From assembly GCA_000434835.1 (NCBI GenBank), contig FR881490.1:37519-101518 (forward strand): DNA of 64,000 nucleotides. The letters are read 5' to 3'. Source of the DNA: Clostridium sp. CAG:594. GTDB taxonomy: Bacteria > Bacillota_I > Bacilli_A > RF39 > UBA660. Position numbers and translations under genes: made by a program. Positions 54,001 to 62,541 of the stretch are shown in pieces (the first letter of the stretch is position 1; each line of letters begins with the position of its first letter). Under the pieces are notes generated by a model that was not told the DNA's origin, did no database searches, and saw only the letters and a list, made by a program, of their open reading frames with translations.

Positions 54001-55669
54001 TAATGGTAGAACATTAACTTATACAATTACAAACATAGAACCAAATAGTTGGATAGAACCTATATACTTTGATTTTAGTGTTGATGTAACAAAAGCACAC
54101 TCAACTCTATCAGATGGAAAAACAGGATTTATATTAACTACTCATACAGGAAATCCATCAAACATGGATAAGTCTATTACTAATGACCAATCAAGTATTG
54201 ATTACTTTAGAACGACAAATAGTGTAATAAGAATAGAAAATACTGAAAATGTCTCATATGGTCAATATATTTATTCTAAGGGTCAAAACGTAACTAATAT
54301 TGATATGAATGATTCCTTTGAAATATCTACTAAGCTTCATAATAACATAACTACTAATATAAATAATTTATCAGTAACGACCGTGTTACCTTATGTTGAT
54401 AGTGAAAAAGGGGCATCATTTAATGGAACATATCAATTAACAAGTTTACCGAAAAATGCTTTATGTACAAGCGATTCTCCTGGTAAAATAACTAGTAGTG
54501 AGACAGTAGGATTAGTAGATTGGTCTAAACCATGTTCTGATTTTAAAACGAGTGATAATACATATTCAAATATAACGGCATACAAAACAAGTTATACCTC
54601 ACTAGCGGCATCTGGTGATATTGATATAAGATCAAGTATTAAAACATTAAATAATAAGCCGGATGATAGTTATACGTTTAAATCTTATTTGACGTATACT
54701 AAACCAGATGGAAAAGAATCAGGATACATTGATTTTAGAGATATAACTTTAGATGTAGTTAGTAAGAAAATAACTGGTGTTGTATGGGAAGATTTTGACG
54801 TTGATGGAATTATGGATGATGATGAGAAAAAATTAGATAACGTAATTCTTAGATTATATGATGAGAGTGGAAATCAAGTTGGAACAGAAACAACCCCTAA
54901 TGAAGAAGGCGTTTACACTTTCTCTGCATTAGAGGAAGGAAATTACTATGTAACAGCTGAATTTAACAGTGATAAGTATGGCGTAACAGGAGCTCCATCT
55001 GAAGATGTATATGACATGAGTAAACTATCTGTATTTAAGTCGTTTGAAATAACGCCAGAAGATGATTCAACTTCATCTGACGAAGAAAATTCTAATGACG
55101 AAGAATCACCGGATGAAACGAGTGAAAATGATAGTTCAGAAAGTACGGTAGCGTATGGTAAAACTGATATAATATCTATTAATAGTGAAACTCGTGTTGT
55201 TAGGAATATTAATTTAGGATTATCTTTAAGAAAGAAATTCAAAGTTAAAATGAATAAGTACATCACAAGAGCTGAAGTAACTAATGCTTTAGGTGTTGTT
55301 ACAAAACATGATTATGGAAATACAAAATTAGCTAAATTAGACGTTAAAAATATTAACAATTTAAAGATAAAAGTTATTTATACAATAGAACTTCAAAACG
55401 TCAAGTATTATCCAGGATACGTTTCATTAGTAACAGAACAAATTCCTGATGGAATGAGTTTTAATCCTGAATACGCTGAAAATAAAGGTTGGGAGATGAC
55501 GGATGAAGGAACTGTTATTAATAGGACTTTATCAGATACTTTGATTTATGAAAATGATAAAAAATACTTAACAATAGCATTTGATATAACAAGAAAAGAG
55601 GCCGGATCATTTATAAATATGGCTTCTGTTGATGACTTACAAATTTTTGGAGGTGGTAAAGGTGAATAG
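51089..55669 (+). CDS. Giant membrane-anchored surface protein with SdrD_B-like and isopeptide-type domains
   Basis: 1,526 aa. A basic N-terminus and one signal-anchor segment (about 27-46) would leave the rest outside the cell. The ectodomain is Ser/Thr/Asn/Lys-rich beta sequence with Ig-like repeats (the segments around 360-440, 450-520 and 525-600 each read as a YxVT..KEI.V repeat), then an SdrD_B/CnaB-like domain (about 1225-1310, GVVWEDFDVDGIMDDDEKKLD), an acidic linker (about 1323-1360), and a last domain (about 1385-1525) with a Lys (KVKMNKYI) and Asn (FINMASV) placed as in isopeptide-forming DUF11/D2-like domains. No LPXTG or C-terminal membrane segment. GGAGG precedes the ATG at 51089. 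The stop overlaps the next gene. Confidence 0.75.
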   Translation: MNVATKTKIRDWFIITRIRILNFIKEHKYVSAFIGVLLLSVVIALIVRAATNVTEPDSTVDLSQVSIKLNNNEGNVSVDTYSEAIYTLSYYLSHPDCGDTEKVLYADTVTITAKLPKDINTTGVSWVANEEAVSADVTNDNNGYVLTIKDHNVNVCSTQHQNISLRVLNSKKQVLTPEITISGGSNSSAQKIDENKIPKINITYNEEIKLKAKLQPGIARSVNSTTRNATFGLLLGFESDTDVSNLKGKHLSTSADVYLLASQAADDETDEQDLNILTDENTYGAYEHNKLKYFTASSVPDLGTYNTNTIKSFGKDNYVSGQTEIKTISSPKVTITNASNASLKFEKYPVSTSYIDDSLVGIDDKTTAKCNGSNCEIMYYKDDTPLSSGKIDLSEEGNYKIAYVVGNKNSSSTVTMYKKIEVTSPKNNSYSLEGPLTEYVVKDTKEADFKEYGIYETSKASKLSKDKYTVTYKKDNDDKQLKEVLSTSGTYKQIYKITQEDGQIKEIEREIKVTDTASSITSDVVSTETGVVSKDSKYEDNGIKINDEKKDCNSNNKCKYEPTTIDTTSKGTKEITYTVTGQNNEVITLKKPIIVTPQYYKFSVENLVSSGTATRINGSNFYAVGSYYVTVPSVRSESDKRDFNVKLQAFQNDLGMVSETTVSSKVNSTGEATSTTSNSFYVNEDSSFVEVTNSKKSGLTGDYFTAAMGEEVEMRSKFEYAYDADNSIDKLNVTIPVNSNLLPIGYDSTTFSYYNLTATLDGVKIAASPKVTVSYCKTATNDDCFTPTPENYTDSTMIINHINISIEKNTYSNSEDNSEETFEIKPGTIIELSTKYKVRTISGTKDEAKDLSNIKFNGQVSFSWTDASTKKVITKTPSATPDVYVTPYKARTTVGVGLKNKFSYDDITIDASKNNVYTVYASPDVISPAMNVQSNIFGYTRLSSMEVSFDLPEGVIYVYNKDYTNVPTITNNGRTLTYTITNIEPNSWIEPIYFDFSVDVTKAHSTLSDGKTGFILTTHTGNPSNMDKSITNDQSSIDYFRTTNSVIRIENTENVSYGQYIYSKGQNVTNIDMNDSFEISTKLHNNITTNINNLSVTTVLPYVDSEKGASFNGTYQLTSLPKNALCTSDSPGKITSSETVGLVDWSKPCSDFKTSDNTYSNITAYKTSYTSLAASGDIDIRSSIKTLNNKPDDSYTFKSYLTYTKPDGKESGYIDFRDITLDVVSKKITGVVWEDFDVDGIMDDDEKKLDNVILRLYDESGNQVGTETTPNEEGVYTFSALEEGNYYVTAEFNSDKYGVTGAPSEDVYDMSKLSVFKSFEITPEDDSTSSDEENSNDEESPDETSENDSSESTVAYGKTDIISINSETRVVRNINLGLSLRKKFKVKMNKYITRAEVTNALGVVTKHDYGNTKLAKLDVKNINNLKIKVIYTIELQNVKYYPGYVSLVTEQIPDGMSFNPEYAENKGWEMTDEGTVINRTLSDTLIYENDKKYLTIAFDITRKEAGSFINMASVDDLQIFGGGKGE

Positions 55670-57953
55670 AAAAAAAATATTTGGTTTGATGTTAACTTTA
55701 GTTATTTGCTTTTGCTTCCTGCCAACTAATGTTTTTGCAGCGACAATAAGTCGTACTAAATATATATGGACAGGAAATAATCATTTAAATTATGCGAGCC
55801 TAACATATAATACAAAAGGTTATTCTAGTAAAAGAACAACTTCGAACTTAGCGGCATGGAAAACCGATGGAAATTCTAGAGTATTTTGCGTTGAACCTAC
55901 AGTTAAATTTAATCAAAATTCAATTAGTGGTTATACAAAGATAACTACTAATAGTGAATTTTCAAAGTTAACCAAAAAAAACAATCATAGGTGGGATGTT
56001 TATCAAGATCTAGAACACTTAAAAAAAGTATTTTCTTGTTGGGATGATAATGATGCTTCTATAATGGCAACTCAGGCAATAGTTTGGGAGTTAGTTACAG
56101 AAGAAAGAGATAATCTTGATGCTTCAAAAATACTAAATGATAATTATACACCTTACCAATCAAATGGCTCTGTGTATGGAAATCAATCAGGTATTACTAG
56201 TTTATATTCGCTTATATCAAAAAGAAAAAATGTATATAATGCATACAAGGCCGTTTTGCGTTGTGCAGCAAGGTTTAAAGAGCATGTTTCATTCACAAAA
56301 ACTACTACATCAGCGGCATATAATAATCCTTTAAGAATAGATGGAAACTTCACTGCCGCAACAGAAACGAAAGCAGCGACATGGACTAAAACTTTTACAC
56401 ATTCTACTTCTAATAAACAAAATAAAGATGTATTAAACTATTATGACGTAACATCTTCATCATCAGATGTAAAGGTAAAGATTACTAAAAATGGAACTAG
56501 CTTAGAAGTTACAACAAGTAAAGAAATATTAGCTTCTAATCCAGTTAGAATAACATTTAAATATGCTTATAAAGATAATGGGTCATCAAGACTTAATACC
56601 AATGAGAATGCATTTTATGTAAAAAAGGATGGTAACGCATTTTATCAGACTTTGGGAAAGGGCTCAACTAGTTTAACTTCATATATGTATGTATATACTG
56701 GTTCTGCTCCAAAATATCAGCTAAGAGTAAGAAAAATTGATAAAACGACAGGCCAACCAATGTCTGGGGTAAAATTTAAGGTATATGATAAAAAAGGAAA
56801 TGAAATAGGTACGACAAATGCAACAGATGCTTCGGGATATGCTTATTATAAAGAAACTGGAAGTAATGCAATCACTAAAACTGGTGAATATCAGTTAAAA
56901 GAAGTTGGAGTAGCAAGTGGATACTTAAAAAATAATCAAACTATAACTGTAAAGGTAACGGATAGTGATAGAACTGGTACAAATAATTATGCAGAATCTT
57001 CAAGCGTATTTGAAAATACACAAAACGAATTAAAATTAACAAAGAAAACAATTGATGAAAATGGTAATTTCATATCTTTAGCAGGTGATTCTTGTACTGT
57101 TAAAACTTGTCCTAGTGAAGGTGGAAGACAAAATGGTCCAATATTCACCATGAAAAAAGATAATAAGTATGTTTGTGTAACAGAAAATTCAAATGGACAC
57201 TATACATATCATTCACTAGCAGCAACTTGTCCTGCAAATACAACAAATGAAATTAAAACTTGTAATGGTGCGTTTGATATTAAAAAGATACCTGTTGGAA
57301 CGTATTATGTAACTGAAACTGCAACAGCTTGTGGTTACACGTTGCCTTCAGAAGAGAACTTAACTAAAACAGTTGTTGTAAAAGAAGGTGAAAACCCATC
57401 TCCTATAACATTTGTTAACGGTGTGACAGGAGTTATATTTAACAAAGTAAGTGAAGATGGAGAAACACTAGATGGTGGTAAATATTCGCTTCAACAAAAA
57501 GTAAACGGAATATATAAAGATATTTTATTAAAACACGATTCTGGTTCTGTTTATTCATACGTGGAAAAATTAGAGGATGGCTCTACTGGAGCAACTTATG
57601 AATTAGAAACAAATTCTGGATTGCTTCAGGTAAAACATTTACCAATTGGTGAATATAGATTTGTTGAAAAACAAGCTCCAGAAGGTTATGACATCATAAA
57701 AGATAAGGACTCTCGTGCAACGTTTACAATAAGTGATAAAGGGATATTTGGCTCTGATGGGAAACCTAGAACTGATTATTATGAAGTTAAATTAGTAAAT
57801 CAAAAAACGAAAGTAGAAGGTAGCTATGATTCAGCAGAATTGATAGTAACAATAATAACTGGTAGAAAGGTTGCTAATTATACATTAATAATTGCAGGAT
57901 TAGCAGTTTTATTAACAATATTAATAATTATTAGAAAGAAATCTAAAAAATAA
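55662..57953 (+). CDS. Thioester-domain (TQXA) surface adhesin with SpaA-type repeats
   Basis: 763 aa from a GTG that follows GGAGGTGGTAAAG and overlaps the previous stop by 8 bases. Signal peptide ends NVFA. A thioester domain follows (about 30-190): Cys76 in FCVEP and Gln138 in ATQAIVWE are the pair that forms the reactive Cys-Gln thioester. Then three SpaA/CnaB-type domains (about 355-440, 445-590, 590-715; e.g. LRVRKIDKTTGQPMSGVKFKV and EYRFVEKQAPEGYD with the E-box Glu). It ends in a membrane segment (about 735-757) and KKSKK, but no LPXTG-like motif precedes it, so it would stay membrane-bound. Likely covalent adhesin, cotranscribed with its giant neighbour. Confidence 0.85.
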   Translation: MNRKKIFGLMLTLVICFCFLPTNVFAATISRTKYIWTGNNHLNYASLTYNTKGYSSKRTTSNLAAWKTDGNSRVFCVEPTVKFNQNSISGYTKITTNSEFSKLTKKNNHRWDVYQDLEHLKKVFSCWDDNDASIMATQAIVWELVTEERDNLDASKILNDNYTPYQSNGSVYGNQSGITSLYSLISKRKNVYNAYKAVLRCAARFKEHVSFTKTTTSAAYNNPLRIDGNFTAATETKAATWTKTFTHSTSNKQNKDVLNYYDVTSSSSDVKVKITKNGTSLEVTTSKEILASNPVRITFKYAYKDNGSSRLNTNENAFYVKKDGNAFYQTLGKGSTSLTSYMYVYTGSAPKYQLRVRKIDKTTGQPMSGVKFKVYDKKGNEIGTTNATDASGYAYYKETGSNAITKTGEYQLKEVGVASGYLKNNQTITVKVTDSDRTGTNNYAESSSVFENTQNELKLTKKTIDENGNFISLAGDSCTVKTCPSEGGRQNGPIFTMKKDNKYVCVTENSNGHYTYHSLAATCPANTTNEIKTCNGAFDIKKIPVGTYYVTETATACGYTLPSEENLTKTVVVKEGENPSPITFVNGVTGVIFNKVSEDGETLDGGKYSLQQKVNGIYKDILLKHDSGSVYSYVEKLEDGSTGATYELETNSGLLQVKHLPIGEYRFVEKQAPEGYDIIKDKDSRATFTISDKGIFGSDGKPRTDYYEVKLVNQKTKVEGSYDSAELIVTIITGRKVANYTLIIAGLAVLLTILIIIRKKSKK

Positions 57954-58028
57954 GAGTTCAGCCTACTATTTTTTATACTATTGTGATAAAATTAAGGTAA
58001 TAAACTTAAATGGCAAGGAGTGATGTTT

Positions 58029-58286
58029 ATGAAAGTAACTAAAGTATCAGTACAAAAAGAAGAAAAGGAAAATTCTAGAGTAAAAGGATATGCGATAATA
58101 GAATTAGATGGCGTACTTAAAATTAATGGTATTAGAATTATTGAAGGAAACTCTAGAATGTTTGCAGCAATGCCAAATAGAAAAATATCAGATGATAAAT
58201 ACATAGATTATGTATATCCAGTTAATAAAGAATTAAGAGAAGAAATAGAAAGAGCAATATTAGAAGAATATAACAAAGAAAACTAG
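58029..58286 (+). CDS. spoVG: SpoVG regulator
   Basis: 85-aa DNA/RNA-binding protein. MKVTKVSVQKEEKENSRVKGYAIIELDG, MFAAMPNRKISDDKYIDYVYP. AAGGAGTGATGTTT precedes the ATG at 58029; a GTG at 58020 is in that site. In Bacillus it lies nearer to purR-yabJ. Confidence 0.95.
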   Translation: MKVTKVSVQKEEKENSRVKGYAIIELDGVLKINGIRIIEGNSRMFAAMPNRKISDDKYIDYVYPVNKELREEIERAILEEYNKEN

Positions 58287-58302
58287 TTATATTCTTTTTT
58301 TT
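58265..58302 (+). terminator. Terminator of spoVG
   Basis: AGAATATAAC-11-nt loop-GTTATATTCT followed by TTTTTTT; the stem overlaps the last codons. Confidence 0.85.
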
Positions 58303-58329
58303 ATTTAATATAATTTATCAGGAGGCACT

Positions 58330-58620
58330 ATGAATAAAGATACTGATAAATTAGAATTATTAAATCATAGTATAAGTATTACAGAAAGACAAAATATACA
58401 AATAAGTGGGATAACTAAAATAGATAGCTTTGATAATGAAGAATTTTTGCTAGAAACTTCAGCAGGCCCTCTTGGAATAAAAGGAAAAGATTTAGAAATA
58501 ATAAAACTTGATACCTATGAAGGCACCATTATGATAAAGGGAGTAGTAGATGCATTTTCTTACTTTGATACAGGAAAGTCTAAAAAGGAAAATTCAATAA
58601 TTACTAAGTTATTTAAATAA
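58330..58620 (+). CDS. yabP: Sporulation protein YabP
   Basis: 96 aa. LELLNHSISITERQNIQISGITKIDSFDNEEFLLET and LGIKGKDLEIIKLDTYEGTIMIKG are typical. Required for spore coat/cortex assembly in Bacillus. Stop and yabQ start share one base (TAATG). Confidence 0.9.
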   Translation: MNKDTDKLELLNHSISITERQNIQISGITKIDSFDNEEFLLETSAGPLGIKGKDLEIIKLDTYEGTIMIKGVVDAFSYFDTGKSKKENSIITKLFK

Positions 58621-58898
58621 TGACATTAGAAGAACAATTTAAAGTTTTATTTTATTCCTTCATATATGGTATGTTTTTTTTATCAAGTCTTAGGATATTT
58701 AATTTAATTAACGTTAAAAAAAGAGTAGTAAAATTTATGCTTGAAATGTTATTTGTGCTATCCCATATAATAATCTTTTATCTTTTGCTTTATAAAATAA
58801 ATTATGGTAGTTTATCCTTCTACATTTTTTTATCTTTTATATTTGGTATACTCTTTTGTAAAGTACTTTACTTTTCTAACACAAAAAAGTTGAAATAA
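58620..58898 (+). CDS. yabQ: Sporulation membrane protein YabQ
   Basis: 92 aa, three membrane segments, beginning TLEEQFKVLFYSFIYGMFFLSSLRIFN as in YabQ. Shorter than Bacillus YabQ (about 210 aa): the Lys-rich C-terminal half is missing. Coupled to yabP and followed by divIC, in conserved order. Confidence 0.82.
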   Translation: MTLEEQFKVLFYSFIYGMFFLSSLRIFNLINVKKRVVKFMLEMLFVLSHIIIFYLLLYKINYGSLSFYIFLSFIFGILFCKVLYFSNTKKLK

Positions 58899-58942
58899 AA
58901 ACTTAAGAGTTATATAATGAAAATATAATGGAGATGATATAA

Positions 58943-59233
58943 ATGGTAAATAAATTAACAGCAAAAGAACGCCGTAGAGTAGTTCTTACATCTATTTTAT
59001 GTTTCTTTATAATTGGTCTATCAGTTATATCATCAATTGACAATGTTATAAAAATAGGAGAGAAGAAAAAAGAAAAAAGAGAACTTACTAAACAATTAGA
59101 AACTCTAAAAGAAGATGAAACAACCCTAACTGATGATGTTGATAAGCTTAAGAATCCAGAGTATGCAGCTAGATATGCTAGAGAAAAGTATTTATATTCA
59201 AAAAACGGAGAAAAAATTCTAAAGATAGATTAG
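58943..59233 (+). CDS. divIC: Septum formation protein DivIC (FtsB-like)
   Basis: 96 aa: cytoplasmic basic tail, one membrane segment (about 13-31), extracellular coiled coil (about 38-70), and YAARYAREKYLYSKNGEKI near the end. Works with DivIB and FtsL in the divisome. GGAGATGATATAA precedes the ATG. Confidence 0.92.
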   Translation: MVNKLTAKERRRVVLTSILCFFIIGLSVISSIDNVIKIGEKKKEKRELTKQLETLKEDETTLTDDVDKLKNPEYAARYAREKYLYSKNGEKILKID

Positions 59234-59256
59234 CAAGGAATAAATCCTTGTTTTTT
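59231..59256 (+). terminator. Terminator of divIC
   Basis: CAAGGA-4-nt loop-TCCTTG followed by TTTTTTG. Confidence 0.75.
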
Positions 59257-59294
59257 GCATTTTATTATGTTTTAATACTATTGGATGTGAGAAA

Positions 59295-59669
59295 ATGGAA
59301 GCAAATTTAATAAACGCAGGTGCTTTGGCGTACTTAGGCGATTCTGTGTATGAAGTTGAAATAAGGAATTACTTAGTACTAAAAGGCATAAATAATGCTA
59401 ATAAACTTCAAAAAGAGGCTGTTAAATATGTTAGTGCATATGCACAAGCAGATATTTTAGAGAAACTAATTAAAGAAGATATATTAAATGAAGATGAGTT
59501 ATATACGGTAGGGCGAGCTAGAAATTATAAGCCTAATTCAAAACCTAAACATACTGATATAGTAACTTATAAGAAAGCAACGGCATTAGAAGCATTGTTC
59601 GGAATGTTATACATAAATAAAAACACAAATAGAATAAAAGAATTAATAAAATTAATAACAATGGAGTGA
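59295..59669 (+). CDS. mrnC: Mini-ribonuclease III
   Basis: 124-aa RNase III catalytic domain without an RNA-binding domain, which matures 23S rRNA. ALAYLGDSVYEVEIRNYL has the catalytic Asp and Glu; KATALEALFGMLYI supplies the others. Its neighbours rlmB and sigH fit the Bacillus order (cysS-mrnC-rlmB-yacP-sigH; yacP is missing). Confidence 0.96.
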   Translation: MEANLINAGALAYLGDSVYEVEIRNYLVLKGINNANKLQKEAVKYVSAYAQADILEKLIKEDILNEDELYTVGRARNYKPNSKPKHTDIVTYKKATALEALFGMLYINKNTNRIKELIKLITME

Positions 59670-59673
59670 TAAT

Positions 59674-60378
59674 ATGTATGTATTTGGAAGAAACGTAGCA
59701 AAAGAACTTATAAATAATAATCGTAAAATTAAAAAAGTTTATCTAAATGATAATTTAAAAGGAAGCGAAATAGATGAAGCTTTAAAGGAAAAGGGCGTTT
59801 TAATAAATTACTTAACTACTAGTCAGATGGATAAACTAGAGAAAAAGAATCATCAAGGAGTTATTTTAGAGATTCCTGATTATGAATATTTAAGCGAACA
59901 AGATATGCTAAATAATATGCCAGATAAAGCCTTTATCGTTATATTAGATCATTTAGAAGATCCACATAACTTTGGTGCCATTATACGTACTTGTGAAGCC
60001 GCAGGCGTAGACTATATAGTAATTCCTAAAAATAGAAGTGTATCAGTAAATTCAACCGTTATGAAAACTAGTGTTGGTGCGTTAGATAACGTAAAAATTG
60101 TTGAGGTAACTAATCTTAATAACACAATAAAGAAATTAAAAGATAATGGTGTTTGGGTAGTTGGGACTGATTTAGAAAATAGTGTTTCATATGACAAAAT
60201 AGATTACACTACTTCTATTGCGTTAATAATAGGTAGCGAAGGATTTGGAATGAGTAATCTTGTTAAGAAAAATTGTGATTTTATAGCAAACATACCAATG
60301 TATGGGAAAATAAATAGTTTAAATGCCTCAGTTGCAGCAGGCATAATGATTTATGAAGTTGTAAGACAACGAAAGTAG
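59674..60378 (+). CDS. rlmB: 23S rRNA 2'-O-methyltransferase, RlmB/TrmH family
   Basis: SPOUT methyltransferase. NHQGVILEI (substrate domain), ILDHLEDPHNFGAIIRTCEAAG, IGSEGFGMSNLVKK, PMYGKINSLNASVAAGIMIYE are the three SPOUT motifs. 234 aa. Confidence 0.95.
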   Translation: MYVFGRNVAKELINNNRKIKKVYLNDNLKGSEIDEALKEKGVLINYLTTSQMDKLEKKNHQGVILEIPDYEYLSEQDMLNNMPDKAFIVILDHLEDPHNFGAIIRTCEAAGVDYIVIPKNRSVSVNSTVMKTSVGALDNVKIVEVTNLNNTIKKLKDNGVWVVGTDLENSVSYDKIDYTTSIALIIGSEGFGMSNLVKKNCDFIANIPMYGKINSLNASVAAGIMIYEVVRQRK

Positions 60379-60386
60379 GTGCTTAT

Positions 60387-61016
60387 ATGCCAAATAAAAA
60401 GGACTATAAAAATTTACCTGATGATGGTGAATTATTGTATATGTTATCCGATAATAATGATGAAACAAAACTTGTTATAGCTAAAAAATATAAACCAGTA
60501 ATAACTTATTATGCTAATAAATATAGTGCTTATGTAGAAGGAAAAGGAATTGACTTTAATGATTTATATCAAGAGGGGTTAATTGGCCTTATAGGAGCTG
60601 TTGACAGCTTTAAGGAGCAAAAAGATATTAAGTTTTCAACGTTTGCGTTTTTATGTATTAAAAGAAAAATATTAACTGCTGTTAAAAATGCTAACAGAAA
60701 AAAACATAGTATATTAAATGAATCATATTCACTAGATTACACAATGGAAGATGATATAAGAAGTTTTGATAATTTCTTAACAACTTCTAAAGGTGGATTA
60801 GAGGACTTATTAGTAAGCAAAGAAGATAATGATTACTTTAACAAACGTTTATCTGAAGAGTTAACCGATTTTGAAAGAACAGTATATGATCTTAGAATAA
60901 ATAATTTTGGCTATGATGAGATAGCTAACACTTTAGGTAAAACACCAAAAGCAATAGAAAGAACATTAGTTAGAATAAGAAGCAAACTAACTAATATTTT
61001 AAAAGAAATAAATTGA
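60387..61016 (+). CDS. sigH: RNA polymerase sigma factor SigH
   Basis: Stationary-phase/sporulation sigma factor. Region 2 (DLYQEGLIGLIGAVDSFKEQKDIKFSTFAFLCI), region 4 (ELTDFERTVYDLRINNFGYDEIANTLGKTPKAIERTLVRIRSKL). 209 aa. It lies before secE-nusG as in Bacillus; rpmG, usually between, is absent. Confidence 0.92.
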   Translation: MPNKKDYKNLPDDGELLYMLSDNNDETKLVIAKKYKPVITYYANKYSAYVEGKGIDFNDLYQEGLIGLIGAVDSFKEQKDIKFSTFAFLCIKRKILTAVKNANRKKHSILNESYSLDYTMEDDIRSFDNFLTTSKGGLEDLLVSKEDNDYFNKRLSEELTDFERTVYDLRINNFGYDEIANTLGKTPKAIERTLVRIRSKLTNILKEIN

Positions 61017-61041
61017 CTATTATGATTATTTGTGCTAATAT
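61013..61041 (+). promoter_or_regulatory. Promoter of secE-nusG
   Basis: TTGACT, 17-base spacer, TAATAT; the -35 overlaps the sigH stop codon. Confidence 0.75.
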
Positions 61042-61096
61042 TTAGACAGTTAGCACTTAAAAAGGTGTTTTTATTTTGGATTATAGGAGATATAAT

Positions 61097-61318
61097 ATGG
61101 CAAAGCAAAAGAAAAATAAAAAAAGTTTAATCGCAAAACTAAAAGAATTTTTTACTGGTGTTAAAGAAGAAAGAAAAAAAGTTATTTGGACATCAAAGAA
61201 AAACTTAGTAAAGTATTCTATTGCAACATTATTATTTATGTTATTTATATGTTTATTTTTTGTTGCAACTGATTTAGTAATTGCAGGAATAACAAAAGTA
61301 AAGGAGTTAATTGGTTAG
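61097..61318 (+). CDS. secE: Preprotein translocase subunit SecE
   Basis: 73 aa with the amphipathic FFTGVKEERKKVIWTSKKNLVKYS and one membrane segment (about 41-65). TAGGAGATATAAT precedes the ATG at 61097; a longer frame from 61076 has no site. Confidence 0.96.
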   Translation: MAKQKKNKKSLIAKLKEFFTGVKEERKKVIWTSKKNLVKYSIATLLFMLFICLFFVATDLVIAGITKVKELIG

Positions 61319-61319
61319 T

Positions 61320-61856
61320 ATGGAAGAGAAAAAATGGTACGTAGTAAATACATATTCTGGACACGAAGCTAAAGTTAAAGAAAAACTTGATATGAGAATT
61401 AATTCAATGGATATGCAAGAAAACATATTTAGAGTAATAGTTCCAGAAAGAAAAGAAGTAGAAATAAAAGATGGTAAGAAAAAAGAAAAAATGAAAAAAC
61501 TATTTCCAGGATACGTTTTGGTAGAAATGATAATGTCAGACGAATCTTGGTATATAGTACGTAATACGCCGGGTGTTACTGGATTCTTAGGATCATCAGG
61601 TAAAGGTGCAAAACCAGTTCCTTTATATGATGATGAGGTAGAAAGAATATTTAAAGAAATTGGTTATACAGGTGAAAACGTTGTTACTAACTATGAGGTT
61701 GGAGATAACGTTAAGATAACTGACGGTCCATTTAAAATGCTTGCAGGTAAGATTACTGAGCTTGATTTGGATGCTAAAAAGGCAAATGTTTCAATAGACT
61801 TATTTGGTCAAGAAACAAACGTTGAACTTGAACTTACTCAATTTACAAAAGAGTAA
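61320..61856 (+). CDS. nusG: Transcription elongation factor NusG
   Basis: NGN domain (WYVVNTYSGHEAKVKEKL ... FPGYVLVEM) and C-terminal KOW domain (GDNVKITDGPFKMLAGKITELD). 178 aa. The ATG at 61320 follows the secE stop by one base; TTG at 61311 is not favoured. Confidence 0.97.
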   Translation: MEEKKWYVVNTYSGHEAKVKEKLDMRINSMDMQENIFRVIVPERKEVEIKDGKKKEKMKKLFPGYVLVEMIMSDESWYIVRNTPGVTGFLGSSGKGAKPVPLYDDEVERIFKEIGYTGENVVTNYEVGDNVKITDGPFKMLAGKITELDLDAKKANVSIDLFGQETNVELELTQFTKE

Positions 61857-61871
61857 TAATAAAAAAAGCAC

Positions 61872-61901
61872 TTGCTTTTATCATATATGCTGTGATAAAA
61901 T
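61872..61901 (+). promoter_or_regulatory. Possible promoter of the rplK operon
   Basis: TTGCTT, 18-base spacer, TAAAAT. Moderate match. Confidence 0.4.
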
Positions 61902-61948
61902 TATATGCGCAGCTATATATTTTATATAGATGATGAAAGAAAAAAGAT

Positions 61949-61992
61949 TAGTGGAAGGCGCGGATTTAAAAAATAAAGCTATTTGACCACTC
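61949..61992 (+). promoter_or_regulatory. L1-type mRNA leader upstream of rplK
   Basis: GTGGAAGG (61951-61958) ... GCTATTTGACCAC (61978-61990), a helix with GTGG/CCAC closing and an internal loop, nearly the same as the element before rplA. It fits the mRNA mimic of the 23S rRNA site bound by ribosomal protein L1 (family knowledge). Confidence 0.6.
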
Positions 61993-62023
61993 GCGAAAAA
62001 ATATAATATAGGAGGTGTTTTTC

Positions 62024-62449
62024 GTGGCAAAGGAATTAGTAAGAAAATTAAAATTACAATTACCAGCAGGTAAAGCTACACCTGCTCCACCAGTAGGTAC
62101 TGCACTTGGACCATTAGGTGTTAACTCTGGTGAATTTTGTGTTAAATATAATGACGCAACTAAAGATAAGATGGGAGATATCGTTCCAGTTGAAATATCT
62201 GTTTACGATGATAGAAGTTTTGAACTTAGATTCTTAACTCCACCAACATCTTTCTTAATAAAGAAAGTTGCTAAAATTAAAAAAGGATCTACAAAGGGTT
62301 CTTCAGAAATTGTTGGTTCATTAACTAAGGATCAATTAAAAGAAATCGCTGAAATCAAATTACCTGATTTAAATGCATATACTGTTGAAGAAGCTATGAA
62401 AATAGTTGCTGGTACTGCTAAGAATATGGGTATTGAAATAAAAGATTAA
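62024..62449 (+). CDS. rplK: 50S ribosomal protein L11
   Basis: 141 aa from a GTG preceded by [41 protein letters not shown] and [12 protein letters not shown] are diagnostic. Confidence 0.98.
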   Translation: MAKELVRKLKLQLPAGKATPAPPVGTALGPLGVNSGEFCVKYNDATKDKMGDIVPVEISVYDDRSFELRFLTPPTSFLIKKVAKIKKGSTKGSSEIVGSLTKDQLKEIAEIKLPDLNAYTVEEAMKIVAGTAKNMGIEIKD

Positions 62450-62479
62450 TAATAAAAATAAAAAAACAAAAAATAACAA

Positions 62480-62530
62480 TAGTCATATAGATTTATCTAT
62501 GTGGGAGGAAAATCCGCTATATACCACAAG
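62480..62530 (+). promoter_or_regulatory. L1-type mRNA leader upstream of rplA
   Basis: GTGGGAGG (62501-62508), short loop, CCGCTATATACCAC (62514-62527), directly before the AAGGAGG of rplA. Sharing GTGG-AGG and GCTAT...ACCAC with the rplK leader suggests the same ligand, L1. Confidence 0.7.
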
Positions 62531-62541
62531 GAGGTAAGAAA

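Noticed and set aside
57830..57953. A sortase motif at the end of the thioester protein
   Set aside because: Only IVTIITGRK precedes the membrane segment; it does not fit LPXTG, NPQTN or similar motifs.
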